From CAJBIL01 sp044359525 (GTDB lineage Bacteria; Pseudomonadota; Gammaproteobacteria; Burkholderiales; Rhodocyclaceae): a DNA stretch of 64,000 nucleotides. The position numbers and the translations under genes were made by a program. This document shows positions 17,722 through 25,414 of this stretch, one piece after another; the stretch's first letter is position 1; each line of letters begins with the position of its first letter. Location: contig JBIKLY010000005.1 of assembly GCA_044359525.1 (NCBI GenBank), forward strand, positions 6,275 through 70,274, read 5' to 3'. The notes beneath the pieces are model-generated. The model was not told the origin of the DNA and did no database searches. It saw only the letters and a list, made by a program, of their open reading frames with translations.

Positions 17722-18347
17722 CCGCGACCACCACCGAAATGGATTTTGCCGATGCGCCCGAGTGGGCCGAGGAAGATCATGCGCGCGCCGATCACTACGC
17801 GCTGATTGCCCAGCTTTTCTACGCGCCGCCGGATGCTGCGCTGCTCGACGAACTGGCCGCGACCGGCGCCGCTTTGGGGCAGGGCGAAGGAGCACTGGCC
17901 GAGGCCTGGACGGCACTCGCCGAACAGGCGGCAAAGTTCGACGCGCAAGCAGTCGATGCTGAATACGAGAAGATTTTCCTTGGCGTCAGCAAGCCCGAAG
18001 TCATGCTCTACGGGTCTTTTTATCAGACTGGTTTTCTCAACGAAGAGCCGCTCGCCGATTTGCGCGAGGATCTGATCAAGCTCGGCCTCGGTCGGCGCGA
18101 TGGCGTCGGCGAGACGGAAGATCATGTGGCTGCGCTGGCCGAGGTGATGCGACACCTGATCGTTACCGGGCCGGATGAAGCCGGTTTGAACCGGCAGTTC
18201 GAGTTTTTTACGCGGCACCTGCAACCGTGGTACGGCGCCTTCTGCGATGCGTTGGCGCTGGCACCGCAAGCGGTTTTTTATCGACGGGTCGGTGCATTGA
18301 CCCGGGCGTATCTGGATATCGAGAGTGAAGCATTCTCGTTTGATTGA
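17703..18347 (+). CDS. TorD/DmsD-family molybdoenzyme chaperone
   Basis: A 214-residue, all-helical acidic protein. It carries the family signature in the middle (AEYEKIFLGVSKPEVMLYGSFYQTG, about residues 88-112) and the later DHVAALAEVMRHLI helix. TorD-family chaperones bind the twin-arginine leader of a molybdoenzyme and hold it until the cofactor is inserted; here the client is presumably FdhA, two genes downstream. The start is ambiguous: ATG 17703 or ATG 17718 (ATGA overlap with the preceding stop) give nearly the same protein. Confidence 0.85.
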   Translation: MGNEGMTATTTEMDFADAPEWAEEDHARADHYALIAQLFYAPPDAALLDELAATGAALGQGEGALAEAWTALAEQAAKFDAQAVDAEYEKIFLGVSKPEVMLYGSFYQTGFLNEEPLADLREDLIKLGLGRRDGVGETEDHVAALAEVMRHLIVTGPDEAGLNRQFEFFTRHLQPWYGAFCDALALAPQAVFYRRVGALTRAYLDIESEAFSFD

Positions 18348-18372
18348 CTGATTTGTCGGAGGAGGGGAAGAA

Positions 18373-18591
18373 ATGGAAACCAAGTTGAAAACAGAAAAAG
18401 CTAACCTGAAGCGCCGCAGTTTCTTGCTGACGCTGGGGGCCGGTAGTGCCGGTGCCGCAGCGGTCGTCGTTGGTGCCGGTAGTGGCGCACCGCAGGCCTT
18501 GCAGCAGGCGGTGAAGGCCGAAATAACCAAAGGGCCGGGCTACGCCGAGAGCGAGCACGTTCGCAACTATTACCGCACGACGCGGGTTTAG
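18373..18591 (+). CDS. Small TAT-signal protein of formate dehydrogenase region
   Basis: A 72-residue protein with a twin-arginine leader (LKRRSFLLTLGAGSAGAAAVVV) and a short mature part ending GYAESEHVRNYYRTTRV. It matches the known 'formate dehydrogenase region TAT target' type. It is preceded by a strong GGAGGAGGGG ribosome-binding site and followed 17 bp later by fdhA. Whether it is an enzyme subunit or a leader-like helper for TAT export is not known. Confidence 0.85.
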   Translation: METKLKTEKANLKRRSFLLTLGAGSAGAAAVVVGAGSGAPQALQQAVKAEITKGPGYAESEHVRNYYRTTRV

Positions 18592-18608
18592 GCCGGAGGA
18601 AAAAGTCG

Positions 18609-21515
18609 ATGCTAACCAGAAAAACTTCTGCAGGTAGCGGCAACAAGCGCCTGCGTACTACCGCTGCACAGTCCGCTGATCGCACTGCAGGCAAAACGAT
18701 GGACCGCCGCGCTTTTCTCAAGCGCTCGGGTCTCGTTGCCGGTGCCGGTGCGATGGCCACGCAACTGCCGTACAACCTGATCGGCAGCGCCGATGCCGCC
18801 GATGTGGCCGCGACCGCTGGCGGTACCGAGATCAAGCGCACGATCTGCACGCACTGTTCGGTTGGCTGCGCGATGGATGCGGTGGTCAAGAACGGCGTCT
18901 GGATTCGGCAGGAACCGGTGTTCGATTCGCCGCTCAGTCTCGGCGGGCACTGCGCCAAGGGCGCTGCGGTCCGCGAGCACGGCCATGGCGAGCATCGCCT
19001 CAAGTACCCGATGAAACTGGTCAATGGCAAGTACCAGAAAATGACCTGGGACGCCGCGCTGACCGAAGTTTCCGACCGCCTGCTCAAGCTGCGCAAGGAA
19101 GCCGGCGCCGATTCCGTTTATTGGGTTGGTTCGTCCAAGCACAGTAACGAGCAGGCTTATCTGATGCGCAAGTTCGTGTCCTTCTTCGGCACCAACAACA
19201 TGGATCACCAGGCGCGCATCTGCCACTCGACGACCGTAGCCGGGGTGGCCAACACCTGGGGTTACGGGGCGATGACCAACTCCTACAACGACATGCAGAA
19301 TTCGAAGGCGATGATGTTCATCGGCTCGAACGCCGCCGAGGCGCATCCGGTATCGATGCTGCACACGCTGCATGCCAAGGAGAACGGCGCCAAGATGATC
19401 GTCGTCGATCCGCGCTTCACGCGCACGGCGGCCAAGGCCGACATGTATTCGCGCATCCGTTCGGGTACCGACATCCCCTTCATCTGGGGCCTGCTCTACC
19501 ACGTGTTCAAAAACGGCTGGGAAGATACGGCTTACTTGAAGGCGCGCGTGCACGGCATCGACAAGGTCAAGGAAGAGGTGATGAAGTGGACGCCGGACAA
19601 GGTCCAGGACGTCACCGGCATCCCCGAAGCCGAAGTTTTCAAGATTGCCGAAACGCTGGCCAAGAACAAGCCATCGACCGTCGTCTGGTGTATGGGCCAG
19701 ACCCAGCACACCGTCGGCAACGCCAACGTGCGCGCCATGTGCATCCTGCAGCTGGTACTCGGCAACGTTGGTGTATCGGGTGGCGGCACCAACATCTTCC
19801 GCGGCCACGACAACGTGCAGGGCGCCACCGACCTTGGTCCTAACCCCGATTCGCTGCCCGGCTACTATGGCCTGGCTGCTGGCTCGTGGAAGCACTGGTG
19901 TGCGGTGTGGGGTGTTGATTACGAGTGGGTCAAGGGCCGTTACGCCTCGCAGGGCATGATGGAAAAGCCCGGAATCACCGTCTCGCGCTGGATTGACGGT
20001 GTGCTGGAGAAAAACGAGGCGATTGATCAGGACTCGAACATCAAGGCCGTGGTTTATTGGGGCCATGCGCCGAACAGCCAGACACGCGGCATCGAGATGC
20101 TCGACGCGATGAAGGCGCTCGATACGCTGGTCGTCATTGATCCGTATCCGTCGGCTTCGGCGGCGATGGCGGCGATGGTGCGCAAGGACGGCGTCTATCT
20201 GCTGCCGGCCTGTACGCAGTTCGAAACGGTTGGTTCGGCGACTGCCTCCAACCGCTCGATCCAGTGGCGCGAGAAAGTCATCGAGCCATTGTTCGAGTCG
20301 CGCCCGGATCACACGCTGATGTATGCCTTTGCCAAGAAGTTCGGCTTTGAAAAAGAGCTGTGCAAGAACATCAAGGTCGAGAAGGACAAGCAGGGCTGGG
20401 ATGAGCCGAATATCGAAGACATCCTGCGCGAAATCAACAAGGGAGCGTGGACCATTGGCTACACCGGCCAGTCGCCCGAGCGTCTGAAGCTGCACATGAA
20501 AAACATGCACACCTTCGACGTGAAGACGTTACGCGCCAAGGGTGGCCCGTGCGATGGCGATTATTTCGGTCTGCCGTGGCCGTGTTACGGCACGCCGGAA
20601 ATGAAGCACCCCGGCTCGCCGAACCTTTACGATACGTCGAAGCACGTGATGGACGGCGGCGGCAACTTCCGCGCCAACTTCGGCGTCGAGAAGGATGGCG
20701 TGTCGTTGCTCGCCGAGGATGGTTCGGCCTCCAAGGGCGCCGAGCTGCAGATGGGCTATCCCGAGTTCGACCACGTGTTGCTCAAGAAGCTCGGCTGGTG
20801 GGACGATCTCACCGACGACGAGAAAAAACTCGCCGAGGGCAAGAACTGGAAGACCGACCGTTCCGGCGGCATCCAGCGCGTGGTGATGAAGGTGCATGGC
20901 TGCCATCCGTTCGGCAACGCCAAGGCACGCGCTGTCGTATGGAACTTCCCCGACCCGGTACCGCTGCACCGCGAGCCGATGTATTCGCCGCGCCCGGATC
21001 TGGTCGAGAAGTATCCGCAGCCTGATGACAAGAAGGTTTTCTGGCGCCTGCCGACGCTTTACAAATCCCTGCAGACCAAGGTCAAGGACATCTCCAAGGA
21101 TTACCCCCTGGTCATGACCTCGGGGCGTCTGACTGAGTACGAGGGCGGTGGCGAAGAAACGCGCTCCAACCCATGGCTGGCTGAACTGCAGCAGGAGATG
21201 TTTGCCGAGGTCAATCCCAAGGATGCCAACGACAAGGGAATTCGCAACGGGGATTTCATCTGGGTTGAAACGCCGTCCGGCGGCAAGCTCAAGGTGCGGG
21301 CGCAGGTCACGCAACGCGTCGGGCCGGGTACGGTATTCCTGCCTTTCCACTTCTCCGGATGGTGGCAGGGCAAGGACATGCTGGAGTTCTACCCCGAAGG
21401 CGCAGCGCCGATTGTGCGTGGCGAATCGGTGAACCAGGCAACGACCTATGGTTACGATTCGGTGACCATGATGCAGGAAACCAAGACCACCCTTTGCCGC
21501 GTGTCGCGCGTCTGA
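18609..21515 (+). CDS. fdhA: Formate dehydrogenase catalytic subunit (Mo/W-bisMGD, Cys type)
   Basis: A 968-residue molybdopterin oxidoreductase that oxidises formate to CO2 in the periplasm. A long N-region precedes a twin-arginine signal (MDRRAFLKRSGLVAGAGA, residues 31-48). The 4Fe-4S motif is CTHCSVGC (C80, C83, C87) with a fourth Cys in GGHCAKG. The active-site segment reads ARICHSTTVAG with Cys205 at the position of selenocysteine in FDH-N, followed by the conserved His. The C-terminal molybdopterin-dinucleotide-binding domain is complete. GGAGG lies 9-10 nt before ATG 18609. It forms an operon with chaperone, fdhB and fdhC. Confidence 0.95.
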   Translation: MLTRKTSAGSGNKRLRTTAAQSADRTAGKTMDRRAFLKRSGLVAGAGAMATQLPYNLIGSADAADVAATAGGTEIKRTICTHCSVGCAMDAVVKNGVWIRQEPVFDSPLSLGGHCAKGAAVREHGHGEHRLKYPMKLVNGKYQKMTWDAALTEVSDRLLKLRKEAGADSVYWVGSSKHSNEQAYLMRKFVSFFGTNNMDHQARICHSTTVAGVANTWGYGAMTNSYNDMQNSKAMMFIGSNAAEAHPVSMLHTLHAKENGAKMIVVDPRFTRTAAKADMYSRIRSGTDIPFIWGLLYHVFKNGWEDTAYLKARVHGIDKVKEEVMKWTPDKVQDVTGIPEAEVFKIAETLAKNKPSTVVWCMGQTQHTVGNANVRAMCILQLVLGNVGVSGGGTNIFRGHDNVQGATDLGPNPDSLPGYYGLAAGSWKHWCAVWGVDYEWVKGRYASQGMMEKPGITVSRWIDGVLEKNEAIDQDSNIKAVVYWGHAPNSQTRGIEMLDAMKALDTLVVIDPYPSASAAMAAMVRKDGVYLLPACTQFETVGSATASNRSIQWREKVIEPLFESRPDHTLMYAFAKKFGFEKELCKNIKVEKDKQGWDEPNIEDILREINKGAWTIGYTGQSPERLKLHMKNMHTFDVKTLRAKGGPCDGDYFGLPWPCYGTPEMKHPGSPNLYDTSKHVMDGGGNFRANFGVEKDGVSLLAEDGSASKGAELQMGYPEFDHVLLKKLGWWDDLTDDEKKLAEGKNWKTDRSGGIQRVVMKVHGCHPFGNAKARAVVWNFPDPVPLHREPMYSPRPDLVEKYPQPDDKKVFWRLPTLYKSLQTKVKDISKDYPLVMTSGRLTEYEGGGEETRSNPWLAELQQEMFAEVNPKDANDKGIRNGDFIWVETPSGGKLKVRAQVTQRVGPGTVFLPFHFSGWWQGKDMLEFYPEGAAPIVRGESVNQATTYGYDSVTMMQETKTTLCRVSRV

Positions 21516-21540
21516 TTCCGACGTTACCAGGAGAAAATAA

Positions 21541-22200
21541 ATGGCAAGAATGAAATTTCTGTGTGACGCGGAACGCTGCATTGAATGCAACGGCTGTGTC
21601 ACGGCTTGTAAAAACGAACACGAGGTACCGTGGGGTGTGAACCGCCGGCGCGTCGTGACGATCAACGATGGTGTGCCGGGCGAGCGCTCGATGTCGGTGG
21701 CCTGCATGCACTGTGCCGACGCGCCGTGCATGGCGGTGTGCCCGACCGACTGCTTCTACAAGACGGAAGAGGGCGTTGTCCTGCACGACAAGGATCTGTG
21801 CATCGGCTGCGGTTACTGCTTCTTCGCCTGTCCCTTCGGCGCGCCGCAGTTCCCGAACGGCCCGGCAGCCTTTGGTGCGCGCGGCAAGATGGACAAGTGC
21901 ACCTTCTGTGCCGGTGGCCCGGAAGCCGATGGCTCCGACGAGGAGTTCAAGAAGTACGGACGCAATCGTCTGTCTGAAGGCAAGTTGCCGGTGTGCGCTG
22001 AAGTGTGTGCGACCAAGGCGCTGCTGGCGGGTGATTCGGCGGTTGTTTCCGACATCTATCGCGACCGCGTGTTGCGCCGTGGCAAAGGCTCCGAAGCTTG
22101 GGGCTGGAACACCGCCTACGGCAAGCCGGGTGAGCAGAAGCAGGAGCAGAAACAGGAACGCACCCAAGAGCGTACACAAGCACAGGAGGGAAAGAAATGA
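21541..22200 (+). CDS. fdhB: Formate dehydrogenase iron-sulfur subunit
   Basis: A 219-residue DMSO-reductase-type electron-transfer subunit. It has four 4Fe-4S motifs: CDAERCIECNGCVTAC, CMHCADAPCMAVCP, CIGCGYCFFACP and CTFCAGG...CAEVCATKAL. It passes electrons from FdhA to FdhC. There is no signal peptide, as expected for export by hitchhiking on the TAT leader of FdhA. The last 25 residues are a low-complexity Glu/Gln/Lys/Arg tail (KQEQKQERTQERTQ) that is not part of the fold. The stop overlaps the next gene by 4 bp. Confidence 0.93.
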   Translation: MARMKFLCDAERCIECNGCVTACKNEHEVPWGVNRRRVVTINDGVPGERSMSVACMHCADAPCMAVCPTDCFYKTEEGVVLHDKDLCIGCGYCFFACPFGAPQFPNGPAAFGARGKMDKCTFCAGGPEADGSDEEFKKYGRNRLSEGKLPVCAEVCATKALLAGDSAVVSDIYRDRVLRRGKGSEAWGWNTAYGKPGEQKQEQKQERTQERTQAQEGKK

Positions 22201-22418
22201 ACCGCAAACTTCTGACACTTCTCTCGGTGGCCGGCATCTTCGGCCTGAGCGCCTGCGGCGAGCGTCCGCAGATCGTCGAGTACAAGCAGGGTAAATACCA
22301 GGGCAAGGCCGATACCCGGCCGTGGGAAGCCGCCGCTTTCAAGGGCGACAAGCTGGCCTGGGAAAACGCACTGCGCAATCGCAACCAGTTGCAGAACGAA
22401 TACAAGCGCGTTGATTGA
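22197..22418 (+). CDS. Small lipoprotein in formate dehydrogenase operon
   Basis: A 73-residue predicted lipoprotein: hydrophobic leader MNRKLLTLLSVAGIFG and lipobox LSAC, giving a mature protein of about 54 residues (GERPQIVEYKQGKYQGKADTRPWEAA...). It overlaps fdhB by 4 bp and sits 10 bp before fdhC, so it is translated as part of the enzyme operon. The small globular mature part, with aromatic and charged residues, suggests an accessory subunit at the periplasmic face of the membrane. The function is inferred from position only. Confidence 0.8.
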   Translation: MNRKLLTLLSVAGIFGLSACGERPQIVEYKQGKYQGKADTRPWEAAAFKGDKLAWENALRNRNQLQNEYKRVD

Positions 22419-22428
22419 GGGGGACGCC

Positions 22429-23451
22429 ATGACGACTTCCCGTAGTTACTCAAACACCACCTGGCCGTGGCTGTTTTTTGTGCTGGCTGTCTGGCTGCTG
22501 CTGTTTGCCGGGCGACCGGCGCAGGCGGCCGATGCACCAGCCGGCAGTACGGCGCAGGATCAGGTTGTTCAACAGCAGAAGCAGCCGCTGAACAACGCAC
22601 CGGTCTGGCGTGAAGTACGCTCCGGCGAAGCGCACATCACCAATGTGCGCGGGCCGGAAGCCGGGGTGCTGATCCAGACCGAAGGCATGACCTGGCGCGC
22701 CCTGCGCAACGGGCCGGTGACGCTGTATGGTGGCATTCTGTTGCTGGTGATGCTGGCCTCGATCTTTGCCTTCTACAAGGTCAAGGGGCCGCTCACGCTG
22801 CATGCTGCACCGACCGGAAAGCAGGTTGAACGCTTCAGCAAGTTCGAGCGCATCGTGCACTGGGGGACAGCGATCAGCTTCCTGGTGCTGGCGATCAGCG
22901 GCCTGGCCATCCTGTTTGGCAAGCATGTGATCGTGCCGGTGCTCGGTCATACCGCGTTTGGCTATCTGCTGATCCTCGGCAAGACGCTGCACAACTACCT
23001 CGGTCCGGTCTTCCTCGGCTTTACCGTGGTGATGATCGTCATCTGGGCGCGTGACAACGTCTGGCAGGCCTGCGATGCACAGTGGATCAGCAAGGCCGGC
23101 GGTCTGGCCAGCGGCGAACATGTGCCGTCCGGGCGCTTCAATTTCGGCGAGAAAACCTGGTTCTGGTTTGGCGTGACGATTCTCGGGCTGGTCGTTTCAG
23201 CCTCGGGTCTGGTGCTCGACTTCCCGAACTTTGGCCAGCTCCGTGAAACGATGATGACCTTCAACCTGATTCACGTCATCGCTGCCATATTGCTGATGCT
23301 GCTTTCCTTCGGTCACATCTACATGGGCACCATCGGTGTCGATGGTGCGCTGGATTCGATGAAAACCGGCCAGGTCGACGAGACCTGGGCCAGAGAGCAT
23401 CATGAACATTGGTACAACGACATCAAAACCGGCAAGTCGGGTCATCCGTAA
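22429..23451 (+). CDS. fdhC: Formate dehydrogenase cytochrome b subunit
   Basis: A 340-residue membrane subunit that hands electrons to quinone. An N-terminal signal or anchor (WPWLFFVLAVWLLLFAGRPAQAADA) precedes a periplasmic segment with the VRSGEAHITNVRGPEAG motif, an extra membrane helix (about residues 102-122) and the four-helix di-haem cytochrome b556 core. Probable haem-ligand His occur in RIVHWG, KTLHNYLGP, NLIHVIAA and FGHIYMG. ATG 22429 is preceded by GAGGGG; an in-frame TTG at 22411 has no such site. Confidence 0.92.
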   Translation: MTTSRSYSNTTWPWLFFVLAVWLLLFAGRPAQAADAPAGSTAQDQVVQQQKQPLNNAPVWREVRSGEAHITNVRGPEAGVLIQTEGMTWRALRNGPVTLYGGILLLVMLASIFAFYKVKGPLTLHAAPTGKQVERFSKFERIVHWGTAISFLVLAISGLAILFGKHVIVPVLGHTAFGYLLILGKTLHNYLGPVFLGFTVVMIVIWARDNVWQACDAQWISKAGGLASGEHVPSGRFNFGEKTWFWFGVTILGLVVSASGLVLDFPNFGQLRETMMTFNLIHVIAAILLMLLSFGHIYMGTIGVDGALDSMKTGQVDETWAREHHEHWYNDIKTGKSGHP

Positions 23452-23471
23452 GCCGCAAGGGAGAAATTGCC

Positions 23472-23846
23472 ATGAAGAGATTTTCTGTTACCTTGATTGC
23501 TGCCTTCGCCTTGTCGGCCGGTAGCGCGTGGGCCAAGTTGCCGCCACCCGCACCGCTGACTGAAGAAGCCAAGGTCGCTGCCGAAGAAAAGAAAGCCAAG
23601 GCCGCTGAAGCTGCGAAGAAGGACAACGAGGACCTGGCCAAATCCCAGGATCGAGTTGCCGAGAAATACATCAAGGAGCAAAAAGCGAAGGGGGTTGTTG
23701 TCAAACCGACGCCGATTGTTCCGCCGGCACCACCGGCGGCAGCGCCAGCCGTTGCTGCTCCTGCTCCCGCGGCGGCGGCGCCTGCAGCCAAGGCCGTTGT
23801 CGCCCCGGCTGCGGTAGTTCCGGCTCCAGCTCCAGCCAAAAAGTAG
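23472..23846 (+). CDS. Ala/Pro-rich periplasmic protein ending the fdh operon
   Basis: A 124-residue protein. A signal peptide (MKRFSVTLIAAFALSAGSAWA) is followed by a charged helical stretch (EEAKVAAEEKKAKAAEAAKKDNEDLAKSQDRVAEKYIKEQKAKG) and a C-terminal tail of Ala, Pro and Val repeats ending AKK. It lies 20 bp after fdhC with an AAGGGAG ribosome-binding site and immediately before a terminator, so it is the last gene of the operon. No enzymatic motif is visible. It could be a spacer or scaffold in the periplasm; function unknown. Confidence 0.7.
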   Translation: MKRFSVTLIAAFALSAGSAWAKLPPPAPLTEEAKVAAEEKKAKAAEAAKKDNEDLAKSQDRVAEKYIKEQKAKGVVVKPTPIVPPAPPAAAPAVAAPAPAAAAPAAKAVVAPAAVVPAPAPAKK

Positions 23847-23865
23847 CGGGTTTTATTCCCGTGCA

Positions 23866-23896
23866 GCCCGGCACGCTTCGCGTTGCCGGGCTTTTT
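23866..23896 (+). terminator. Rho-independent terminator of the fdh operon
   Basis: The arms GCCCGGCA and TGCCGGGC close a stem extended by GC/CG pairs around a TTCG tetraloop, followed directly by TTTTT. It lies 20 bp after the stop of the Ala/Pro-rich gene. Confidence 0.9.
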
Positions 23897-23923
23897 AACG
23901 TCGTCGGAAAGCGGATATTCCGG

Positions 23924-24157
23924 TCAGGGGGCAGGTTTCACCAGTTGCTGCTTGACCATGGGAACGACAACATTCCCGACGTACCAGCCGCCAATGCCCA
24001 GCAAGGTCAGGCCAATGATCCACTGGATGATGAGCACCCGCCCGTTGCGCTGCTGGCGGCTGATTGATTTGCCCGGATCGGTCGCGCCGCAGCCCGGGCA
24101 GGCGAGTGCCGAAGTGTCGACCTGATGGCCGCAAGCGCGGCAGTCTACGAGCGACAT
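23924..24157 (-). CDS. Zinc-ribbon membrane protein
   Basis: A 77-residue protein. The N-terminal zinc ribbon has two CxxC knuckles (CRACG and CPGCG, residues 6-9 and 20-23), followed by a basic linker (GKSISRQQRNGR), one membrane helix (LIIQWIIGLTLLGIGGWYVGNVVV) and a short C-terminal tail. ATG 24157 has an AAGAGGAG ribosome-binding site. It is monocistronic and convergent to the fdh terminator. Small zinc-ribbon/one-helix proteins are common; no specific function is known. Confidence 0.75.
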   Translation of the reverse strand: MSLVDCRACGHQVDTSALACPGCGATDPGKSISRQQRNGRVLIIQWIIGLTLLGIGGWYVGNVVVPMVKQQLVKPAP

Positions 24158-24530
24158 GGCAAGCTCCTCTTTGCAAAATGATCATCGGATTATAGTTGTC
24201 TTTGCGCAGGCCATGCTGCTGCACTCGTACAGGCGGGCATTTTTAGGTCGCCATCCCCTCCAGTGTGCTGATTGCCGATTCTCTGTGCGACAGCGCACAG
24301 AGAATGTTCTCGATTCGCCCGATGATGGCCTCAATGTCCAGTTGCCTTCGACAGGCTCCGGTAGTTTTGACACTAGGGAATGCGTATCAAGTCAACACTC
24401 ACCCGGTGCTTTTGGAATCCGTGATTGACAGATTGTATGGCTGTCAGTTGCTCGCCGCTTTTGCCGGCAGTCGCAGAAATAAGCACCACAGAAGGCGGCC
24501 CATGACAAAATTTATGAATCGGGGATAATC
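24158..24530. other. Divergent intergenic region with dyad symmetry
   Basis: 373 bp between the zinc-ribbon and OmpA-like genes. It holds a perfect 12-bp inverted repeat (24278-24305, annotated separately), a fragment ccttcgacaggctccgg (24344-24360) resembling a repeat common in proteobacterial intergenic DNA, and a TGACAG/CTGTCA dyad at 24426-24446 overlapping a TTGACA hexamer (24425-24430). No open reading frame with a plausible ribosome-binding site was found. Confidence 0.5.
24278..24305. repeat. Perfect 12-bp inverted repeat with 4-nt loop
   Basis: ATTCTCTGTGCG and CGCACAGAGAAT are exact reverse complements separated by ACAG. No T-tract follows, so it does not look like an intrinsic terminator. 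It could be an operator or an RNA hairpin in a divergent region. Confidence 0.7.
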
Positions 24531-25040
24531 GTGAAAAGCATATTGACCAAAAATCAAATCGGCCTGGCTGTATCGTACGCGCTGGCAATGGGCATGATAT
24601 CGAGCGCAGCAAATGCGCAAACCAATCCGGCAGACACAGGGTATTTGACTGACCAGCGCGGCTCGGTCGTGAAGAGTGGGTTTGGACTTTGCTGGCACAC
24701 GGGTTTCGGTCCCGCCGTTGCCTCGCCGGATTGCGATCCGAGCCCGCCACCGGTAAAGATTGCCGAAGCCACAGCCACAGCGCTGCCGTTGGCTGCGCCG
24801 AAACTGGCCGGCGGGAAAGTTACGCTGGATGCCGATGCCCTGTTTGATTTCAACAAGGCTGAATTGCGCCCGGCAGGAAAGGTGGCGCTCGATGATTTCT
24901 TCGACAAGACCAAGAGCATCAATCCGGAAGTGATTATTGCGGTCGGACATACCGATCGTTTCGGTTCCGAAGCCTACAACCAGCGTCTTTCCGAGCAACG
25001 TGCAGCATCAGTAAAAGCCTATCTGGTCAGCAAGGTGTAG
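24531..25040 (+). CDS. OmpA-family protein with truncated C-terminus
   Basis: 169 residues starting at GTG 24531 (GGGGA ribosome-binding site). A signal peptide (...MISSAANA), a short segment with two Cys (GLCWHTGFGPAVASPDCDP), then an OmpA_C peptidoglycan-binding domain: VTLDADALFDFNKAELRPAG, VGHTDRFGSEAYNQRLSEQRAASVKAYLVSK. The usual domain continues about 30 residues further, with a GxG-x-P motif; here a stop follows YLVSKV. The DNA just past the stop reads as GVDA in the +1 frame, suggesting a 1-base loss, and then turns into a Crp/Fnr gene fragment. It is probably a damaged gene. Confidence 0.75.
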   Translation: MKSILTKNQIGLAVSYALAMGMISSAANAQTNPADTGYLTDQRGSVVKSGFGLCWHTGFGPAVASPDCDPSPPPVKIAEATATALPLAAPKLAGGKVTLDADALFDFNKAELRPAGKVALDDFFDKTKSINPEVIIAVGHTDRFGSEAYNQRLSEQRAASVKAYLVSKV

Positions 25041-25041
25041 A

Positions 25042-25392
25042 CGCGCGACGCAAATGGCGCAGACGGCGGTATGCAATCGGCATCATTCGCTGGAGCAGCA
25101 ATTCTGCCGCTGGTTGTTATTGACCCTTGATCGATTGCCGTCAAATGAGTTGGTGATGACGCAGGAGCTGGTCGCCAGCATGCTCGGCGTGCGTCGGGAG
25201 GGGGTGACCGAGGCGGCGGGGAATTTGCAGCGCGCCGGCTTGATCAGTTACCGCCGTGGCCACATCGCCGTGCTCAACCGGGCCGGGCTGGAAACGCATG
25301 CCTGCGAGTGTTACGCCGTGGTCAAAAAGGAATTGGACCGACTGCTATCCGATGTCAGGTATCGCCAAAGCGAGGCTGCTCCGGCAAAATAG
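25042..25392 (+). pseudogene. 3' fragment of a Crp/Fnr-family regulator
   Basis: The frame encodes TQMAQTAVCNRHHSLEQQFCRWLLLTLDRL, then a winged-helix HTH (LVMTQELVASMLGVRREGVTEAAGNLQRAGLISYRRGHIAVLNR) and ECYAVVKKELDRLL. That is the C-terminal half of a common betaproteobacterial Crp/Fnr-type protein of about 230-240 residues. The cyclic-nucleotide-binding domain and dimerisation helix are absent, and an in-frame stop lies at 25012-25014. An ATG at 25054 could still start a 112-residue protein, but it has no ribosome-binding site. It abuts a truncated OmpA gene, consistent with a deletion that joined the two. Confidence 0.75.
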
Positions 25393-25414
25393 CTGCCTCA
25401 GGGCAGGTGGGCAT

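Noticed and set aside
18612..20510. 632-codon minus-strand frame opposite fdhA
   Set aside because: It is the antisense of a conserved molybdoenzyme gene and shows no domain of its own.
23454..23846. Minus-strand Ala/Gly-rich frame opposite the last fdh-operon gene
   Set aside because: The plus-strand frame has a ribosome-binding site, signal peptide and terminator. The opposite frame is the mirror of Ala/Pro codons.
25054..25392. Functional 112-residue HTH regulator starting at ATG 25054
   Set aside because: The sequence matches the second half of a longer Crp/Fnr protein, the in-frame region upstream still reads as that protein (TQ) and there is no ribosome-binding site. A fragment is the better explanation.
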